64,000 nt of DNA, from NCBI GenBank assembly GCA_964036665.1, contig OZ038528.1, positions 13,088,501 to 13,152,500 of the forward strand, written 5' to 3'. The notes beneath the pieces are model-generated. The model searched no databases and was not told the DNA's origin. It was given only the letters and a program-made list of their open reading frames with translations. Position 1 is the stretch's first letter, and each line of letters starts with the position of its first letter. The position numbers and the translations under genes are program-made. Positions 39,375 through 55,019 of the stretch are shown in pieces. This DNA comes from Gordius sp. MW1. Lineage: Eukaryota > Nematomorpha > Gordioida > Gordea > Gordiidae.

Positions 39375-41653
39375 CGTACACATAAATGGAGGCAACAAAT
39401 AATAATAATGCCGACGTCTGATGGGCAATACTGTTTCCCTCACCAAATAAACATTTGGCTAAAGGTCCGGAATAATTTTTTAACTCCGCATTTTTATTAA
39501 ATTGGGCTTAATTTTGAACTTTAAGGCAAATTTTACATTCAAAATTTACTTTAACATCAAAATCAGAATTAAATTTCATGATTATATCGGTATTTAATTC
39601 AAAACGAGGAGGATGTGATTGAAAATTAGAGAATCACTACATTTTATTTAATTATTTTTTTTTGGTAATAATTTAACTAAAATCACACATTTGTAGTTAA
39701 TGGTGTATAATAGTTGTAAATGTTTTTTGTATTACTTATCATAATAATTTTAGGCTATTCTAGCTGATTATTTTTAAAATAAATGAGAATACTATTCGTA
39801 ATATTTAAGCAAATTATTAACGAAAGAAAGGAAGGGTTTAAGTTAAAAGCTATATGATTTAAACAATATTTATAAGGTTTGTTATTTAGGATATGCCTGC
39901 CCGAGACCCTACTAATTATGCCATGGGGGTTAGGACCACGTTTTTGTAAATTCGCAGAATTTGGATAAAATAATCACATTCTCAAGGGTCAAGTCTGGGT
40001 TATTTAATCGGATCAAATAAAATAATTAGATTTGAATTTCTTCTATCAAAAATACCTTTACATGTATATTCGCAATGAGTTTGGATTAAATAATCTTTTA
40101 TTAGGGGTCAGATCAAATTGTAAAAAATCCGTTTAATAGTTAAGAATTGAATTTTTGGAGAGTAATAATAATGTTTGCATTATAATGCTTGGCGCGATAC
40201 GAATGGTTATATACCAAAAAAAAATTAAAACTATTTCAAAATATTTAATTTTTTGAATTATTTTGTTAAATGGTAAATATTTATGATGAGTGTGTAACGA
40301 TAGCGGTTGAATTTTTTAATTCATAGTACTGATAATAGGAAATCTTCATGAAAAGATAGGAACTGCGTTGAGAAAAAATTGATCCTAAACTAATGTTGGG
40401 TGAACACCGAGTTTCTGATCTAAAATAGTGTCAAATTTTGCTCTAAACACCGGGAGTTTCAACTATTATTTTATAAATACCCCGAAAGAACTCGTGCTTT
40501 CATATTTATTAGTATTTTGAGTCCATTGGAACAATAAAATTTTTAACCATATATAATTGAAGCATAAATTGAAGAAAATTTGCCGTATACATTTATAAGA
40601 GAAAAAAGGTTGTCGGTGTCAAAAGATATGATTATAAGAAGCATATTTCGCGCTGGTTATTTGAGATAGTTTATTTTAAGCAATACTATTTTAAAATCAA
40701 AAACAAAAAAGTCTAATAAATAATTAAGTGACGGCTACTTTTCACTAGGCGTTTTTAAGTTAAAGTCACATCTAAGAAGATGCCTAAATTTTTGAGTCAA
40801 AACCCAAATGATTTAATTAGTTTTATAGATTTAGATGATATATCTAAAAATGGGCGTCCACTAAGGGCTGTCTGGAAGGATTTATACACATGACGTACTA
40901 GGTTAAACATCTCTTAAAAAATATGAAATAAACCCATATTTATCCAAAATGGAGTATTTTGTGTCAAAATTATAACAAATATCTTTGAATAAAATTAACA
41001 TATTTTCGAGAAGTTTTTTCAAATTCGTGAGAAAAAGTGTGAGACAGGGCGAATATGGCTTAAGATTTTCACAATATAGATAAGGCTTGAAGCATCTTAT
41101 TTTTTAGAGTTTGTAAACATGGGCGTATCCAGCATTGGAATTATAGGGGAGCAATAAGGATTTAAGGGGCCAAATGATAATCTCTCGAAATGTTTATGGA
41201 TTTACAAAACCTAATTCAACTCTGCTTACATGCTCAAACACAATTTCACCTATTTATTTAAAACATTCCTTTTTATGAGAAAGTGTATGAATAATTATTT
41301 TTTTATAAAACGTGATAGTAGAAAGTTTTAAAAGATTAAAATGGTCATCACTTAGGCAACTTACGTGAAGCTGGTCTAAATTGTAATTTTAAAGTGGAAT
41401 TCAGGTTTTATAACCTTGGTTTTTGAATTACTCATGGACTATTTAGTAATTATTATTATCTAATTAGCGGAACTATTTCACTTATTTAACTAGAAAATTA
41501 GAATAAAAACTGTTTGTTAAGCGTTTAGTCAATTAACTTTGCGCAACAATGACGTGACATTAGACCTTTAATAAGATATTAATTGCTATTGTTATTTATA
41601 CAAACATGTTTATTCCACCAAATATAATGTAATAAATTAAAGGTATGTGCTAA

Positions 41654-41691
41654 TTTCTTCAAAATAATATAGGGTAGCCCTGAAAAGGGCT
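41654..41691 (-). terminator. H4 3' stem-loop and downstream element, unit 8
   Basis: Stem-loop at 41676-41691; GAAGAAA at 41654-41660. Confidence 0.95.
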
Positions 41692-41725
41692 GTTGGGTGT
41701 TAGTTTTTGGGAAGGTGGGAAATGT

Positions 41726-42271
<546 letters not shown>

Positions 42272-42646
42272 ATGACTGGCCGTGGTAAAGGTGGTAAAAT
42301 AAAGGGGAAGGCAAAGAGTCGTTCTAGTCGCGCCGGCCTCCAGTTTCCCGTCGGTCGTATTCACCGTCTACTGAGGAAGGGCAACTACGCTAGCCGTGTC
42401 GGAGCTGGGGCTCCCGTCTATTTAGCTGCCGTGATGGAATACCTCGCCGCCGAAGTATTAGAATTAGCTGGCAACGCGGCTCGTGACAACAAAAAGACCA
42501 GGATCATTCCTCGTCACTTACAGTTAGCTATCAGGAACGATGAGGAGTTGAATAAATTGCTCTCGGGCGTTACCATCGCTCAAGGTGGCGTTTTACCCAA
42601 TATTCAAAGTATTCTCCTGCCCAAGAAATCCGAGACCAAAGCCTAA
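42272..42646 (+). CDS. H2A: Histone H2A, unit 8
   Basis: Identical 124 aa H2A. The frame is intact and neither lesion of unit 7 is present. Confidence 0.99.
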   Translation: MTGRGKGGKIKGKAKSRSSRAGLQFPVGRIHRLLRKGNYASRVGAGAPVYLAAVMEYLAAEVLELAGNAARDNKKTRIIPRHLQLAIRNDEELNKLLSGVTIAQGGVLPNIQSILLPKKSETKA

Positions 42647-42672
42647 TAGCTTACTCTCCAACAACACCCAAC

Positions 42673-42709
42673 GGCCCTTTTCAGGGCCACCCATACTTTA
42701 TGGAAGAAA
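42673..42709 (+). terminator. H2A 3' stem-loop and downstream element, unit 8
   Basis: Stem-loop at 42673-42688; GAAGAAA at 42703-42709. Confidence 0.95.
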
Positions 42710-43968
42710 CAGCTACTGATATTTAATATACATATTTTTGAATTATTTGTTCTAACGTGACTCATGTCTTAATTAGTTCATGAAATATAATAGCTTACTT
42801 TTCCAGTTATACAAGTAAAGTAAACTTTGAGCAAAATATGAATTTCTTAAACACTTAATAAAAACAGAAAATAAGAGTATAACTATAACTGTATTAAAAA
42901 TAAACACATAATCTGTAAAAATAACAAACTGGTGCATAATTATCTATTGATATTGGGAATTCAATGTCTCAGATTTAAATTTTATCATTTTTTAAAATTT
43001 TCATTTACCTCCATTTTAAGGACATTAAAAATTTTCCCTAACATTCATTTTAATTACACTAAATTTTTTTTATCCTTATTCATTTTAGCACCCTGTAGGT
43101 TAGGTGGTTAAAATTACTGTACAAAGTTAGTTTGATTATTTCCGTAGCTCAATAAAATTTATAGTAGAACATCTCTGCAAAACATGGCTTGATTTTATCA
43201 AACAGCTTTAAAAATACAATAGTTTTATATGCCCGGGGCGGGACCCACCTTCCACAACATGAAATTTTTATTCATTAATATATGTTTAAACACCATTCTA
43301 AACCTATTTGTTACCAAGTGGTCCTGAATAAATAAACATTAAAAATTGGCATATGGAGTTTTTACAATTTAGTATAAAAGCCAGGAATTTACAAATCATG
43401 AAATCAGAGCTTATATTACCAAAATCAATTCACAAAGTTGCTCAATTTAAACTTTTTCTTTTTAATCCATTATAATTCTATCTCCATAGCTCTGTAAAAC
43501 TTGATTTTAAATATAGATTTTTTTGTCTTAAGAAATAAATGGCCAAAAAGCCCTAAATTTTGGTCAAGTCCATTTTTTCTTCAAAATTGCCTTTTATAGG
43601 ATCTATAACAACTTATCTTTCAAATCATGCCATTAAAAAATTTTTTAGGAAGCCATATCTGGTAATAGGGTAGAATTCTGCACTTATTATGGATGCAAAA
43701 TTATTAACCAAATTAAGATATCAAATTTAGAAAAGTTTATATTATAAAACAACCAAGTCATGACTATTGAATGTTTGGGGTCATCATGAGCCCCATTATC
43801 ATCAGTGTTGTCACTTAAGTTTTGATTAAAAATCATTTGAAGAATTAAACATTTAAAAATTTTACTTATCGTTAATGTTACTTATAGATTTATAACTGAT
43901 GTATTCAAATGCATAGCAAATAATGTTAATTATAAGAATTTATTCAAGATGGGTAAAAGTTACACTAA

Positions 43969-44005
43969 TTTCTTCTGTATAGTTTGGGTAGCCCTGAAAA
44001 GGGCT
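43969..44005 (-). terminator. H2B 3' stem-loop and downstream element, unit 8
   Basis: Stem-loop at 43990-44005; GAAGAAA at 43969-43975. Confidence 0.95.
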
Positions 44006-44038
44006 GTTGGGTGTTGGTTTAGCTACGAGCGCAGCTTT

Positions 44039-44404
44039 TCACTTCGAACTGGTATATTTGGTGACAGCTTTGGTGCCTTCGCTGACGGCATGTTTAGCCA
44101 ATTCTCCCGGCAACAACAACCTCACTGCAGTTTGTATTTCTCGACTCGAGATGGTGGACCTTTTGTTGTAGTGAGCCAAACGAGATGCTTCGGCAGCTAT
44201 CCTCTCGAACAGATCGTTCACGAAGGAGTTCATGATAGACATGGCCTTGCTAGAGATACCGGTGTCGGGGTGGACCTGCTTCAAAACTTTGTAAATGTAG
44301 ATACCGTAGGATTCTCTTCTAGATTTCCTCCTTTTTTTGTCGGTTTTAGATGTCTTCGGCTTGCTCGTCTTTTTCACGGCTTTTCCACTCGGTTTAGGGG
44401 GCAT
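44039..44404 (-). CDS. H2B: Histone H2B, unit 8
   Basis: Identical 121 aa H2B; C-allele promoter. Confidence 0.99.
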   Translation of the reverse strand: MPPKPSGKAVKKTSKPKTSKTDKKRRKSRRESYGIYIYKVLKQVHPDTGISSKAMSIMNSFVNDLFERIAAEASRLAHYNKRSTISSREIQTAVRLLLPGELAKHAVSEGTKAVTKYTSSK

Positions 44405-44591
44405 TTCGTTGGTTGAGTTAAATTAGGAGTAAAATTAAAATGGCGGTGGACGCGGGTTTTAAATTTTATATATATTTACTCGTCGATTTAACAACGAGAA
44501 TAACATTCAACCAATAGAAAGAGGGTAAAGTGAGCGCAATTGCGCCTAAATAACACTTGCGAGCGCGGAAGGATAAAAGCGTTACCGTAAC
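44405..44591 (-). promoter_or_regulatory. H2B promoter, unit 8
   Basis: TATA 44465-44474, CCAAT 44511-44515, palindrome 44534-44545. SNP allele C at 44508. Confidence 0.8.
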
Positions 44592-46870
44592 CGTACACAT
44601 AAATGGAGGCAACAAATAATAATAATGCCGACGTCTGATGGGCAATACTGTTTCCCTCACCAAATAAACATTTGGCTAAAGGTCCGGAATAATTTTTTAA
44701 CTCCGCATTTTTATTAAATTGGGCTTAATTTTGAACTTTAAGGCAAATTTTACATTCAAAATTTACTTTAACATCAAAATCAGAATTAAATTTCATGATT
44801 ATATCGGTATTTAATTCAAAACGAGGAGGATGTGATTGAAAATTAGAGAATCACTACATTTTATTTAATTATTTTTTTTTGGTAATAATTTAACTAAAAT
44901 CACACATTTGTAGTTAATGGTGTATAATAGTTGTAAATGTTTTTTGTATTACTTATCATAATAATTTTAGGCTATTCTAGCTGATTATTTTTAAAATAAA
45001 TGAGAATACTATTCGTAATATTTAAGCAAATTATTAACGAAAGAAAGGAAGGGTTTAAGTTAAAAGCTATATGATTTAAACAATATTTATAAGGTTTGTT
45101 ATTTAGGATATGCCTGCCCGAGACCCTACTAATTATGCCATGGGGGTTAGGACCACGTTTTTGTAAATTCGCAGAATTTGGATAAAATAATCACATTCTC
45201 AAGGGTCAAGTCTGGGTTATTTAATCGGATCAAATAAAATAATTAGATTTGAATTTCTTCTATCAAAAATACCTTTACATGTATATTCGCAATGAGTTTG
45301 GATTAAATAATCTTTTATTAGGGGTCAGATCAAATTGTAAAAAATCCGTTTAATAGTTAAGAATTGAATTTTTGGAGAGTAATAATAATGTTTGCATTAT
45401 AATGCTTGGCGCGATACGAATGGTTATATACCAAAAAAAAATTAAAACTATTTCAAAATATTTAATTTTTTGAATTATTTTGTTAAATGGTAAATATTTA
45501 TGATGAGTGTGTAACGATAGCGGTTGAATTTTTTAATTCATAGTACTGATAATAGGAAATCTTCATGAAAAGATAGGAACTGCGTTGAGAAAAAATTGAT
45601 CCTAAACTAATGTTGGGTGAACACCGAGTTTCTGATCTAAAATAGTGTCAAATTTTGCTCTAAACACCGGGAGTTTCAACTATTATTTTATAAATACCCC
45701 GAAAGAACTCGTGCTTTCATATTTATTAGTATTTTGAGTCCATTGGAACAATAAAATTTTTAACCATATATAATTGAAGCATAAATTGAAGAAAATTTGC
45801 CGTATACATTTATAAGAGAAAAAAGGTTGTCGGTGTCAAAAGATATGATTATAAGAAGCATATTTCGCGCTGGTTATTTGAGATAGTTTATTTTAAGCAA
45901 TACTATTTTAAAATCAAAAACAAAAAAGTCTAATAAATAATTAAGTGACGGCTACTTTTCACTAGGCGTTTTTAAGTTAAAGTCACATCTAAGAAGATGC
46001 CTAAATTTTTGAGTCAAAACCCAAATGATTTAATTAGTTTTATAGATTTAGATGATATATCTAAAAATGGGCGTCCACTAAGGGCTGTCTGGAAGGATTT
46101 ATACACATGACGTACTAGGTTAAACATCTCTTAAAAAATATGAAATAAACCCATATTTATCCAAAATGGAGTATTTTGTGTCAAAATTATAACAAATATC
46201 TTTGAATAAAATTAACATATTTTCGAGAAGTTTTTTCAAATTCGTGAGAAAAAGTGTGAGACAGGGCGAATATGGCTTAAGATTTTCACAATATAGATAA
46301 GGCTTGAAGCATCTTATTTTTTAGAGTTTGTAAACATGGGCGTATCCAGCATTGGAATTATAGGGGAGCAATAAGGATTTAAGGGGCCAAATGATAATCT
46401 CTCGAAATGTTTATGGATTTACAAAACCTAATTCAACTCTGCTTACATGCTCAAACACAATTTCACCTATTTATTTAAAACATTCCTTTTTATGAGAAAG
46501 TGTATGAATAATTATTTTTTTATAAAACGTGATAGTAGAAAGTTTTAAAAGATTAAAATGGTCATCACTTAGGCAACTTACGTGAAGCTGGTCTAAATTG
46601 TAATTTTAAAGTGGAATTCAGGTTTTATAACCTTGGTTTTTGAATTACTCATGGACTATTTAGTAATTATTATTATCTAATTAGCGGAACTATTTCACTT
46701 ATTTAACTAGAAAATTAGAATAAAAACTGTTTGTTAAGCGTTTAGTCAATTAACTTTGCGCAACAATGACGTGACATTAGACCTTTAATAAGATATTAAT
46801 TGCTATTGTTATTTATACAAACATGTTTATTCCACCAAATATAATGTAATAAATTAAAGGTATGTGCTAA

Positions 46871-46908
46871 TTTCTTCAAAATAATATAGGGTAGCCCTGA
46901 AAAGGGCT
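46871..46908 (-). terminator. H4 3' stem-loop and downstream element, unit 9
   Basis: Stem-loop at 46893-46908; GAAGAAA at 46871-46877. Confidence 0.95.
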
Positions 46909-46942
46909 GTTGGGTGTTAGTTTTTGGGAAGGTGGGAAATGT

Positions 46943-47488
<546 letters not shown>

Positions 47489-47863
47489 ATGACTGGCCGT
47501 GGTAAAGGTGGTAAAATAAAGGGGAAGGCAAAGAGTCGTTCTAGTCGCGCCGGCCTCCAGTTTCCCGTCGGTCGTATTCACCGTCTACTGAGGAAGGGCA
47601 ACTACGCTAGCCGTGTCGGAGCTGGGGCTCCCGTCTATTTAGCTGCCGTGATGGAATACCTCGCCGCCGAAGTATTAGAATTAGCTGGCAACGCGGCTCG
47701 TGACAACAAAAAGACCAGGATCATTCCTCGTCACTTACAGTTAGCTATCAGGAACGATGAGGAGTTGAATAAATTGCTCTCGGGCGTTACCATCGCTCAA
47801 GGTGGCGTTTTACCCAATATTCAAAGTATTCTCCTGCCCAAGAAATCCGAGACCAAAGCCTAA
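47489..47863 (+). CDS. H2A: Histone H2A, unit 9
   Basis: Identical 124 aa H2A, intact, although the spacer behind it carries the same 6 bp deletion as the broken copy's unit. Confidence 0.99.
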   Translation: MTGRGKGGKIKGKAKSRSSRAGLQFPVGRIHRLLRKGNYASRVGAGAPVYLAAVMEYLAAEVLELAGNAARDNKKTRIIPRHLQLAIRNDEELNKLLSGVTIAQGGVLPNIQSILLPKKSETKA

Positions 47864-47889
47864 TAGCTTACTCTCCAACAACACCCAAC

Positions 47890-47926
47890 GGCCCTTTTCA
47901 GGGCCACCCATACTTTATGGAAGAAA
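47890..47926 (+). terminator. H2A 3' stem-loop and downstream element, unit 9
   Basis: Stem-loop at 47890-47905; GAAGAAA at 47920-47926. Confidence 0.95.
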
Positions 47927-49179
47927 CAGCTACTGATATTTAATATACATATTTTTGAATTATTTGTTCTAACGTGACTCATGTCTTAATTAGTTCATGA
48001 AATATAATAGCTTACTTTTCCAGTTATACAAGTAAAGTAAACTTTGAGCAAAATATGAATTTCTTAAACACTTAATAAAAACAGAAAATAAGAGTATAAC
48101 TGTATTAAAAATAAACACATAATCTGTAAAAATAACAAACTGGTGCATAATTATCTATTGATATTGGGAATTCAATGTCTCAGATTTAAATTTTATCATT
48201 TTTTAAAATTTTCATTTACCTCCATTTTAAGGACATTAAAAATTTTCCCTAACATTCATTTTAATTACACTAAATTTTTTTTATCCTTATTCATTTTAGC
48301 ACCCTGTAGGTTAGGTGGTTAAAATTACTGTACAAAGTTAGTTTGATTATTTCCGTAGCTCAATAAAATTTATAGTAGAACATCTCTGCAAAACATGGCT
48401 TGATTTTATCAAACAGCTTTAAAAATACAATAGTTTTATATGCCCGGGGCGGGACCCACCTTCCACAACATGAAATTTTTATTCATTAATATATGTTTAA
48501 ACACCATTCTAAACCTATTTGTTACCAAGTGGTCCTGAATAAATAAACATTAAAAATTGGCATATGGAGTTTTTACAATTTAGTATAAAAGCCAGGAATT
48601 TACAAATCATGAAATCAGAGCTTATATTACCAAAATCAATTCACAAAGTTGCTCAATTTAAACTTTTTCTTTTTAATCCATTATAATTCTATCTCCATAG
48701 CTCTGTAAAACTTGATTTTAAATATAGATTTTTTTGTCTTAAGAAATAAATGGCCAAAAAGCCCTAAATTTTGGTCAAGTCCATTTTTTCTTCAAAATTG
48801 CCTTTTATAGGATCTATAACAACTTATCTTTCAAATCATGCCATTAAAAAATTTTTTAGGAAGCCATATCTGGTAATAGGGTAGAATTCTGCACTTATTA
48901 TGGATGCAAAATTATTAACCAAATTAAGATATCAAATTTAGAAAAGTTTATATTATAAAACAACCAAGTCATGACTATTGAATGTTTGGGGTCATCATGA
49001 GCCCCATTATCATCAGTGTTGTCACTTAAGTTTTGATTAAAAATCATTTGAAGAATTAAACATTTAAAAATTTTACTTATCGTTAATGTTACTTATAGAT
49101 TTATAACTGATGTATTCAAATGCATAGCAAATAATGTTAATTATAAGAATTTATTCAAGATGGGTAAAAGTTACACTAA

Positions 49180-49216
49180 TTTCTTCTGTATAGTTTGGGT
49201 AGCCCTGAAAAGGGCT
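49180..49216 (-). terminator. H2B 3' stem-loop and downstream element, unit 9
   Basis: Stem-loop at 49201-49216; GAAGAAA at 49180-49186. Confidence 0.95.
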
Positions 49217-49249
49217 GTTGGGTGTTGGTTTAGCTACGAGCGCAGCTTT

Positions 49250-49615
49250 TCACTTCGAACTGGTATATTTGGTGACAGCTTTGGTGCCTTCGCTGACGGC
49301 ATGTTTAGCCAATTCTCCCGGCAACAACAACCTCACTGCAGTTTGTATTTCTCGACTCGAGATGGTGGACCTTTTGTTGTAGTGAGCCAAACGAGATGCT
49401 TCGGCAGCTATCCTCTCGAACAGATCGTTCACGAAGGAGTTCATGATAGACATGGCCTTGCTAGAGATACCGGTGTCGGGGTGGACCTGCTTCAAAACTT
49501 TGTAAATGTAGATACCGTAGGATTCTCTTCTAGATTTCCTCCTTTTTTTGTCGGTTTTAGATGTCTTCGGCTTGCTCGTCTTTTTCACGGCTTTTCCACT
49601 CGGTTTAGGGGGCAT
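49250..49615 (-). CDS. H2B: Histone H2B, unit 9
   Basis: Identical 121 aa H2B; C-allele promoter. Confidence 0.99.
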   Translation of the reverse strand: MPPKPSGKAVKKTSKPKTSKTDKKRRKSRRESYGIYIYKVLKQVHPDTGISSKAMSIMNSFVNDLFERIAAEASRLAHYNKRSTISSREIQTAVRLLLPGELAKHAVSEGTKAVTKYTSSK

Positions 49616-49802
49616 TTCGTTGGTTGAGTTAAATTAGGAGTAAAATTAAAATGGCGGTGGACGCGGGTTTTAAATTTTATATATATTTACTCGTCGATTT
49701 AACAACGAGAATAACATTCAACCAATAGAAAGAGGGTAAAGTGAGCGCAATTGCGCCTAAATAACACTTGCGAGCGCGGAAGGATAAAAGCGTTACCGTA
49801 AC
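49616..49802 (-). promoter_or_regulatory. H2B promoter, unit 9
   Basis: TATA 49676-49685, CCAAT 49722-49726, palindrome 49745-49756. SNP allele C at 49719. Confidence 0.8.
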
Positions 49803-52081
49803 CGTACACATAAATGGAGGCAACAAATAATAATAATGCCGACGTCTGATGGGCAATACTGTTTCCCTCACCAAATAAACATTTGGCTAAAGGTCCGGAA
49901 TAATTTTTTAACTCCGCATTTTTATTAAATTGGGCTTAATTTTGAACTTTAAGGCAAATTTTACATTCAAAATTTACTTTAACATCAAAATCAGAATTAA
50001 ATTTCATGATTATATCGGTATTTAATTCAAAACGAGGAGGATGTGATTGAAAATTAGAGAATCACTACATTTTATTTAATTATTTTTTTTTGGTAATAAT
50101 TTAACTAAAATCACACATTTGTAGTTAATGGTGTATAATAGTTGTAAATGTTTTTTGTATTACTTATCATAATAATTTTAGGCTATTCTAGCTGATTATT
50201 TTTAAAATAAATGAGAATACTATTCGTAATATTTAAGCAAATTATTAACGAAAGAAAGGAAGGGTTTAAGTTAAAAGCTATATGATTTAAACAATATTTA
50301 TAAGGTTTGTTATTTAGGATATGCCTGCCCGAGACCCTACTAATTATGCCATGGGGGTTAGGACCACGTTTTTGTAAATTCGCAGAATTTGGATAAAATA
50401 ATCACATTCTCAAGGGTCAAGTCTGGGTTATTTAATCGGATCAAATAAAATAATTAGATTTGAATTTCTTCTATCAAAAATACCTTTACATGTATATTCG
50501 CAATGAGTTTGGATTAAATAATCTTTTATTAGGGGTCAGATCAAATTGTAAAAAATCCGTTTAATAGTTAAGAATTGAATTTTTGGAGAGTAATAATAAT
50601 GTTTGCATTATAATGCTTGGCGCGATACGAATGGTTATATACCAAAAAAAAATTAAAACTATTTCAAAATATTTAATTTTTTGAATTATTTTGTTAAATG
50701 GTAAATATTTATGATGAGTGTGTAACGATAGCGGTTGAATTTTTTAATTCATAGTACTGATAATAGGAAATCTTCATGAAAAGATAGGAACTGCGTTGAG
50801 AAAAAATTGATCCTAAACTAATGTTGGGTGAACACCGAGTTTCTGATCTAAAATAGTGTCAAATTTTGCTCTAAACACCGGGAGTTTCAACTATTATTTT
50901 ATAAATACCCCGAAAGAACTCGTGCTTTCATATTTATTAGTATTTTGAGTCCATTGGAACAATAAAATTTTTAACCATATATAATTGAAGCATAAATTGA
51001 AGAAAATTTGCCGTATACATTTATAAGAGAAAAAAGGTTGTCGGTGTCAAAAGATATGATTATAAGAAGCATATTTCGCGCTGGTTATTTGAGATAGTTT
51101 ATTTTAAGCAATACTATTTTAAAATCAAAAACAAAAAAGTCTAATAAATAATTAAGTGACGGCTACTTTTCACTAGGCGTTTTTAAGTTAAAGTCACATC
51201 TAAGAAGATGCCTAAATTTTTGAGTCAAAACCCAAATGATTTAATTAGTTTTATAGATTTAGATGATATATCTAAAAATGGGCGTCCACTAAGGGCTGTC
51301 TGGAAGGATTTATACACATGACGTACTAGGTTAAACATCTCTTAAAAAATATGAAATAAACCCATATTTATCCAAAATGGAGTATTTTGTGTCAAAATTA
51401 TAACAAATATCTTTGAATAAAATTAACATATTTTCGAGAAGTTTTTTCAAATTCGTGAGAAAAAGTGTGAGACAGGGCGAATATGGCTTAAGATTTTCAC
51501 AATATAGATAAGGCTTGAAGCATCTTATTTTTTAGAGTTTGTAAACATGGGCGTATCCAGCATTGGAATTATAGGGGAGCAATAAGGATTTAAGGGGCCA
51601 AATGATAATCTCTCGAAATGTTTATGGATTTACAAAACCTAATTCAACTCTGCTTACATGCTCAAACACAATTTCACCTATTTATTTAAAACATTCCTTT
51701 TTATGAGAAAGTGTATGAATAATTATTTTTTTATAAAACGTGATAGTAGAAAGTTTTAAAAGATTAAAATGGTCATCACTTAGGCAACTTACGTGAAGCT
51801 GGTCTAAATTGTAATTTTAAAGTGGAATTCAGGTTTTATAACCTTGGTTTTTGAATTACTCATGGACTATTTAGTAATTATTATTATCTAATTAGCGGAA
51901 CTATTTCACTTATTTAACTAGAAAATTAGAATAAAAACTGTTTGTTAAGCGTTTAGTCAATTAACTTTGCGCAACAATGACGTGACATTAGACCTTTAAT
52001 AAGATATTAATTGCTATTGTTATTTATACAAACATGTTTATTCCACCAAATATAATGTAATAAATTAAAGGTATGTGCTAA

Positions 52082-52119
52082 TTTCTTCAAAATAATATAG
52101 GGTAGCCCTGAAAAGGGCT
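52082..52119 (-). terminator. H4 3' stem-loop and downstream element, unit 10
   Basis: Stem-loop at 52104-52119; GAAGAAA at 52082-52088. Confidence 0.95.
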
Positions 52120-52153
52120 GTTGGGTGTTAGTTTTTGGGAAGGTGGGAAATGT

Positions 52154-52699
<546 letters not shown>

Positions 52700-53074
52700 A
52701 TGACTGGCCGTGGTAAAGGTGGTAAAATAAAGGGGAAGGCAAAGAGTCGTTCTAGTCGCGCCGGCCTCCAGTTTCCCGTCGGTCGTATTCACCGTCTACT
52801 GAGGAAGGGCAACTACGCTAGCCGTGTCGGAGCTGGGGCTCCCGTCTATTTAGCTGCCGTGATGGAATACCTCGCCGCCGAAGTATTAGAATTAGCTGGC
52901 AACGCGGCTCGTGACAACAAAAAGACCAGGATCATTCCTCGTCACTTACAGTTAGCTATCAGGAACGATGAGGAGTTGAATAAATTGCTCTCGGGCGTTA
53001 CCATCGCTCAAGGTGGCGTTTTACCCAATATTCAAAGTATTCTCCTGCCCAAGAAATCCGAGACCAAAGCCTAA
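52700..53074 (+). CDS. H2A: Histone H2A, unit 10
   Basis: Identical 124 aa H2A, intact. Confidence 0.99.
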   Translation: MTGRGKGGKIKGKAKSRSSRAGLQFPVGRIHRLLRKGNYASRVGAGAPVYLAAVMEYLAAEVLELAGNAARDNKKTRIIPRHLQLAIRNDEELNKLLSGVTIAQGGVLPNIQSILLPKKSETKA

Positions 53075-53100
53075 TAGCTTACTCTCCAACAACACCCAAC

Positions 53101-53137
53101 GGCCCTTTTCAGGGCCACCCATACTTTATGGAAGAAA
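53101..53137 (+). terminator. H2A 3' stem-loop and downstream element, unit 10
   Basis: Stem-loop at 53101-53116; GAAGAAA at 53131-53137. Confidence 0.95.
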
Positions 53138-54396
53138 CAGCTACTGATATTTAATATACATATTTTTGAATTATTTGTTCTAACGTGACTCATGTCTTAA
53201 TTAGTTCATGAAATATAATAGCTTACTTTTCCAGTTATACAAGTAAAGTAAACTTTGAGCAAAATATGAATTTCTTAAACACTTAATAAAAACAGAAAAT
53301 AAGAGTATAACTATAACTGTATTAAAAATAAACACATAATCTGTAAAAATAACAAACTGGTGCATAATTATCTATTGATATTGGGAATTCAATGTCTCAG
53401 ATTTAAATTTTATCATTTTTTAAAATTTTCATTTACCTCCATTTTAAGGACATTAAAAATTTTCCCTAACATTCATTTTAATTACACTAAATTTTTTTTA
53501 TCCTTATTCATTTTAGCACCCTGTAGGTTAGGTGGTTAAAATTACTGTACAAAGTTAGTTTGATTATTTCCGTAGCTCAATAAAATTTATAGTAGAACAT
53601 CTCTGCAAAACATGGCTTGATTTTATCAAACAGCTTTAAAAATACAATAGTTTTATATGCCCGGGGCGGGACCCACCTTCCACAACATGAAATTTTTATT
53701 CATTAATATATGTTTAAACACCATTCTAAACCTATTTGTTACCAAGTGGTCCTGAATAAATAAACATTAAAAATTGGCATATGGAGTTTTTACAATTTAG
53801 TATAAAAGCCAGGAATTTACAAATCATGAAATCAGAGCTTATATTACCAAAATCAATTCACAAAGTTGCTCAATTTAAACTTTTTCTTTTTAATCCATTA
53901 TAATTCTATCTCCATAGCTCTGTAAAACTTGATTTTAAATATAGATTTTTTTGTCTTAAGAAATAAATGGCCAAAAAGCCCTAAATTTTGGTCAAGTCCA
54001 TTTTTTCTTCAAAATTGCCTTTTATAGGATCTATAACAACTTATCTTTCAAATCATGCCATTAAAAAATTTTTTAGGAAGCCATATCTGGTAATAGGGTA
54101 GAATTCTGCACTTATTATGGATGCAAAATTATTAACCAAATTAAGATATCAAATTTAGAAAAGTTTATATTATAAAACAACCAAGTCATGACTATTGAAT
54201 GTTTGGGGTCATCATGAGCCCCATTATCATCAGTGTTGTCACTTAAGTTTTGATTAAAAATCATTTGAAGAATTAAACATTTAAAAATTTTACTTATCGT
54301 TAATGTTACTTATAGATTTATAACTGATGTATTCAAATGCATAGCAAATAATGTTAATTATAAGAATTTATTCAAGATGGGTAAAAGTTACACTAA

Positions 54397-54433
54397 TTTC
54401 TTCTGTATAGTTTGGGTAGCCCTGAAAAGGGCT
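54397..54433 (-). terminator. H2B 3' stem-loop and downstream element, unit 10
   Basis: Stem-loop at 54418-54433; GAAGAAA at 54397-54403. Confidence 0.95.
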
Positions 54434-54466
54434 GTTGGGTGTTGGTTTAGCTACGAGCGCAGCTTT

Positions 54467-54832
54467 TCACTTCGAACTGGTATATTTGGTGACAGCTTTG
54501 GTGCCTTCGCTGACGGCATGTTTAGCCAATTCTCCCGGCAACAACAACCTCACTGCAGTTTGTATTTCTCGACTCGAGATGGTGGACCTTTTGTTGTAGT
54601 GAGCCAAACGAGATGCTTCGGCAGCTATCCTCTCGAACAGATCGTTCACGAAGGAGTTCATGATAGACATGGCCTTGCTAGAGATACCGGTGTCGGGGTG
54701 GACCTGCTTCAAAACTTTGTAAATGTAGATACCGTAGGATTCTCTTCTAGATTTCCTCCTTTTTTTGTCGGTTTTAGATGTCTTCGGCTTGCTCGTCTTT
54801 TTCACGGCTTTTCCACTCGGTTTAGGGGGCAT
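54467..54832 (-). CDS. H2B: Histone H2B, unit 10
   Basis: Identical 121 aa H2B; C-allele promoter. Confidence 0.99.
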   Translation of the reverse strand: MPPKPSGKAVKKTSKPKTSKTDKKRRKSRRESYGIYIYKVLKQVHPDTGISSKAMSIMNSFVNDLFERIAAEASRLAHYNKRSTISSREIQTAVRLLLPGELAKHAVSEGTKAVTKYTSSK

Positions 54833-55019
54833 TTCGTTGGTTGAGTTAAATTAGGAGTAAAATTAAAATGGCGGTGGACGCGGGTTTTAAATTTTATATA
54901 TATTTACTCGTCGATTTAACAACGAGAATAACATTCAACCAATAGAAAGAGGGTAAAGTGAGCGCAATTGCGCCTAAATAACACTTGCGAGCGCGGAAGG
55001 ATAAAAGCGTTACCGTAAC
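54833..55019 (-). promoter_or_regulatory. H2B promoter, unit 10
   Basis: TATA 54893-54902, CCAAT 54939-54943, palindrome 54962-54973. SNP allele C at 54936. Confidence 0.8.
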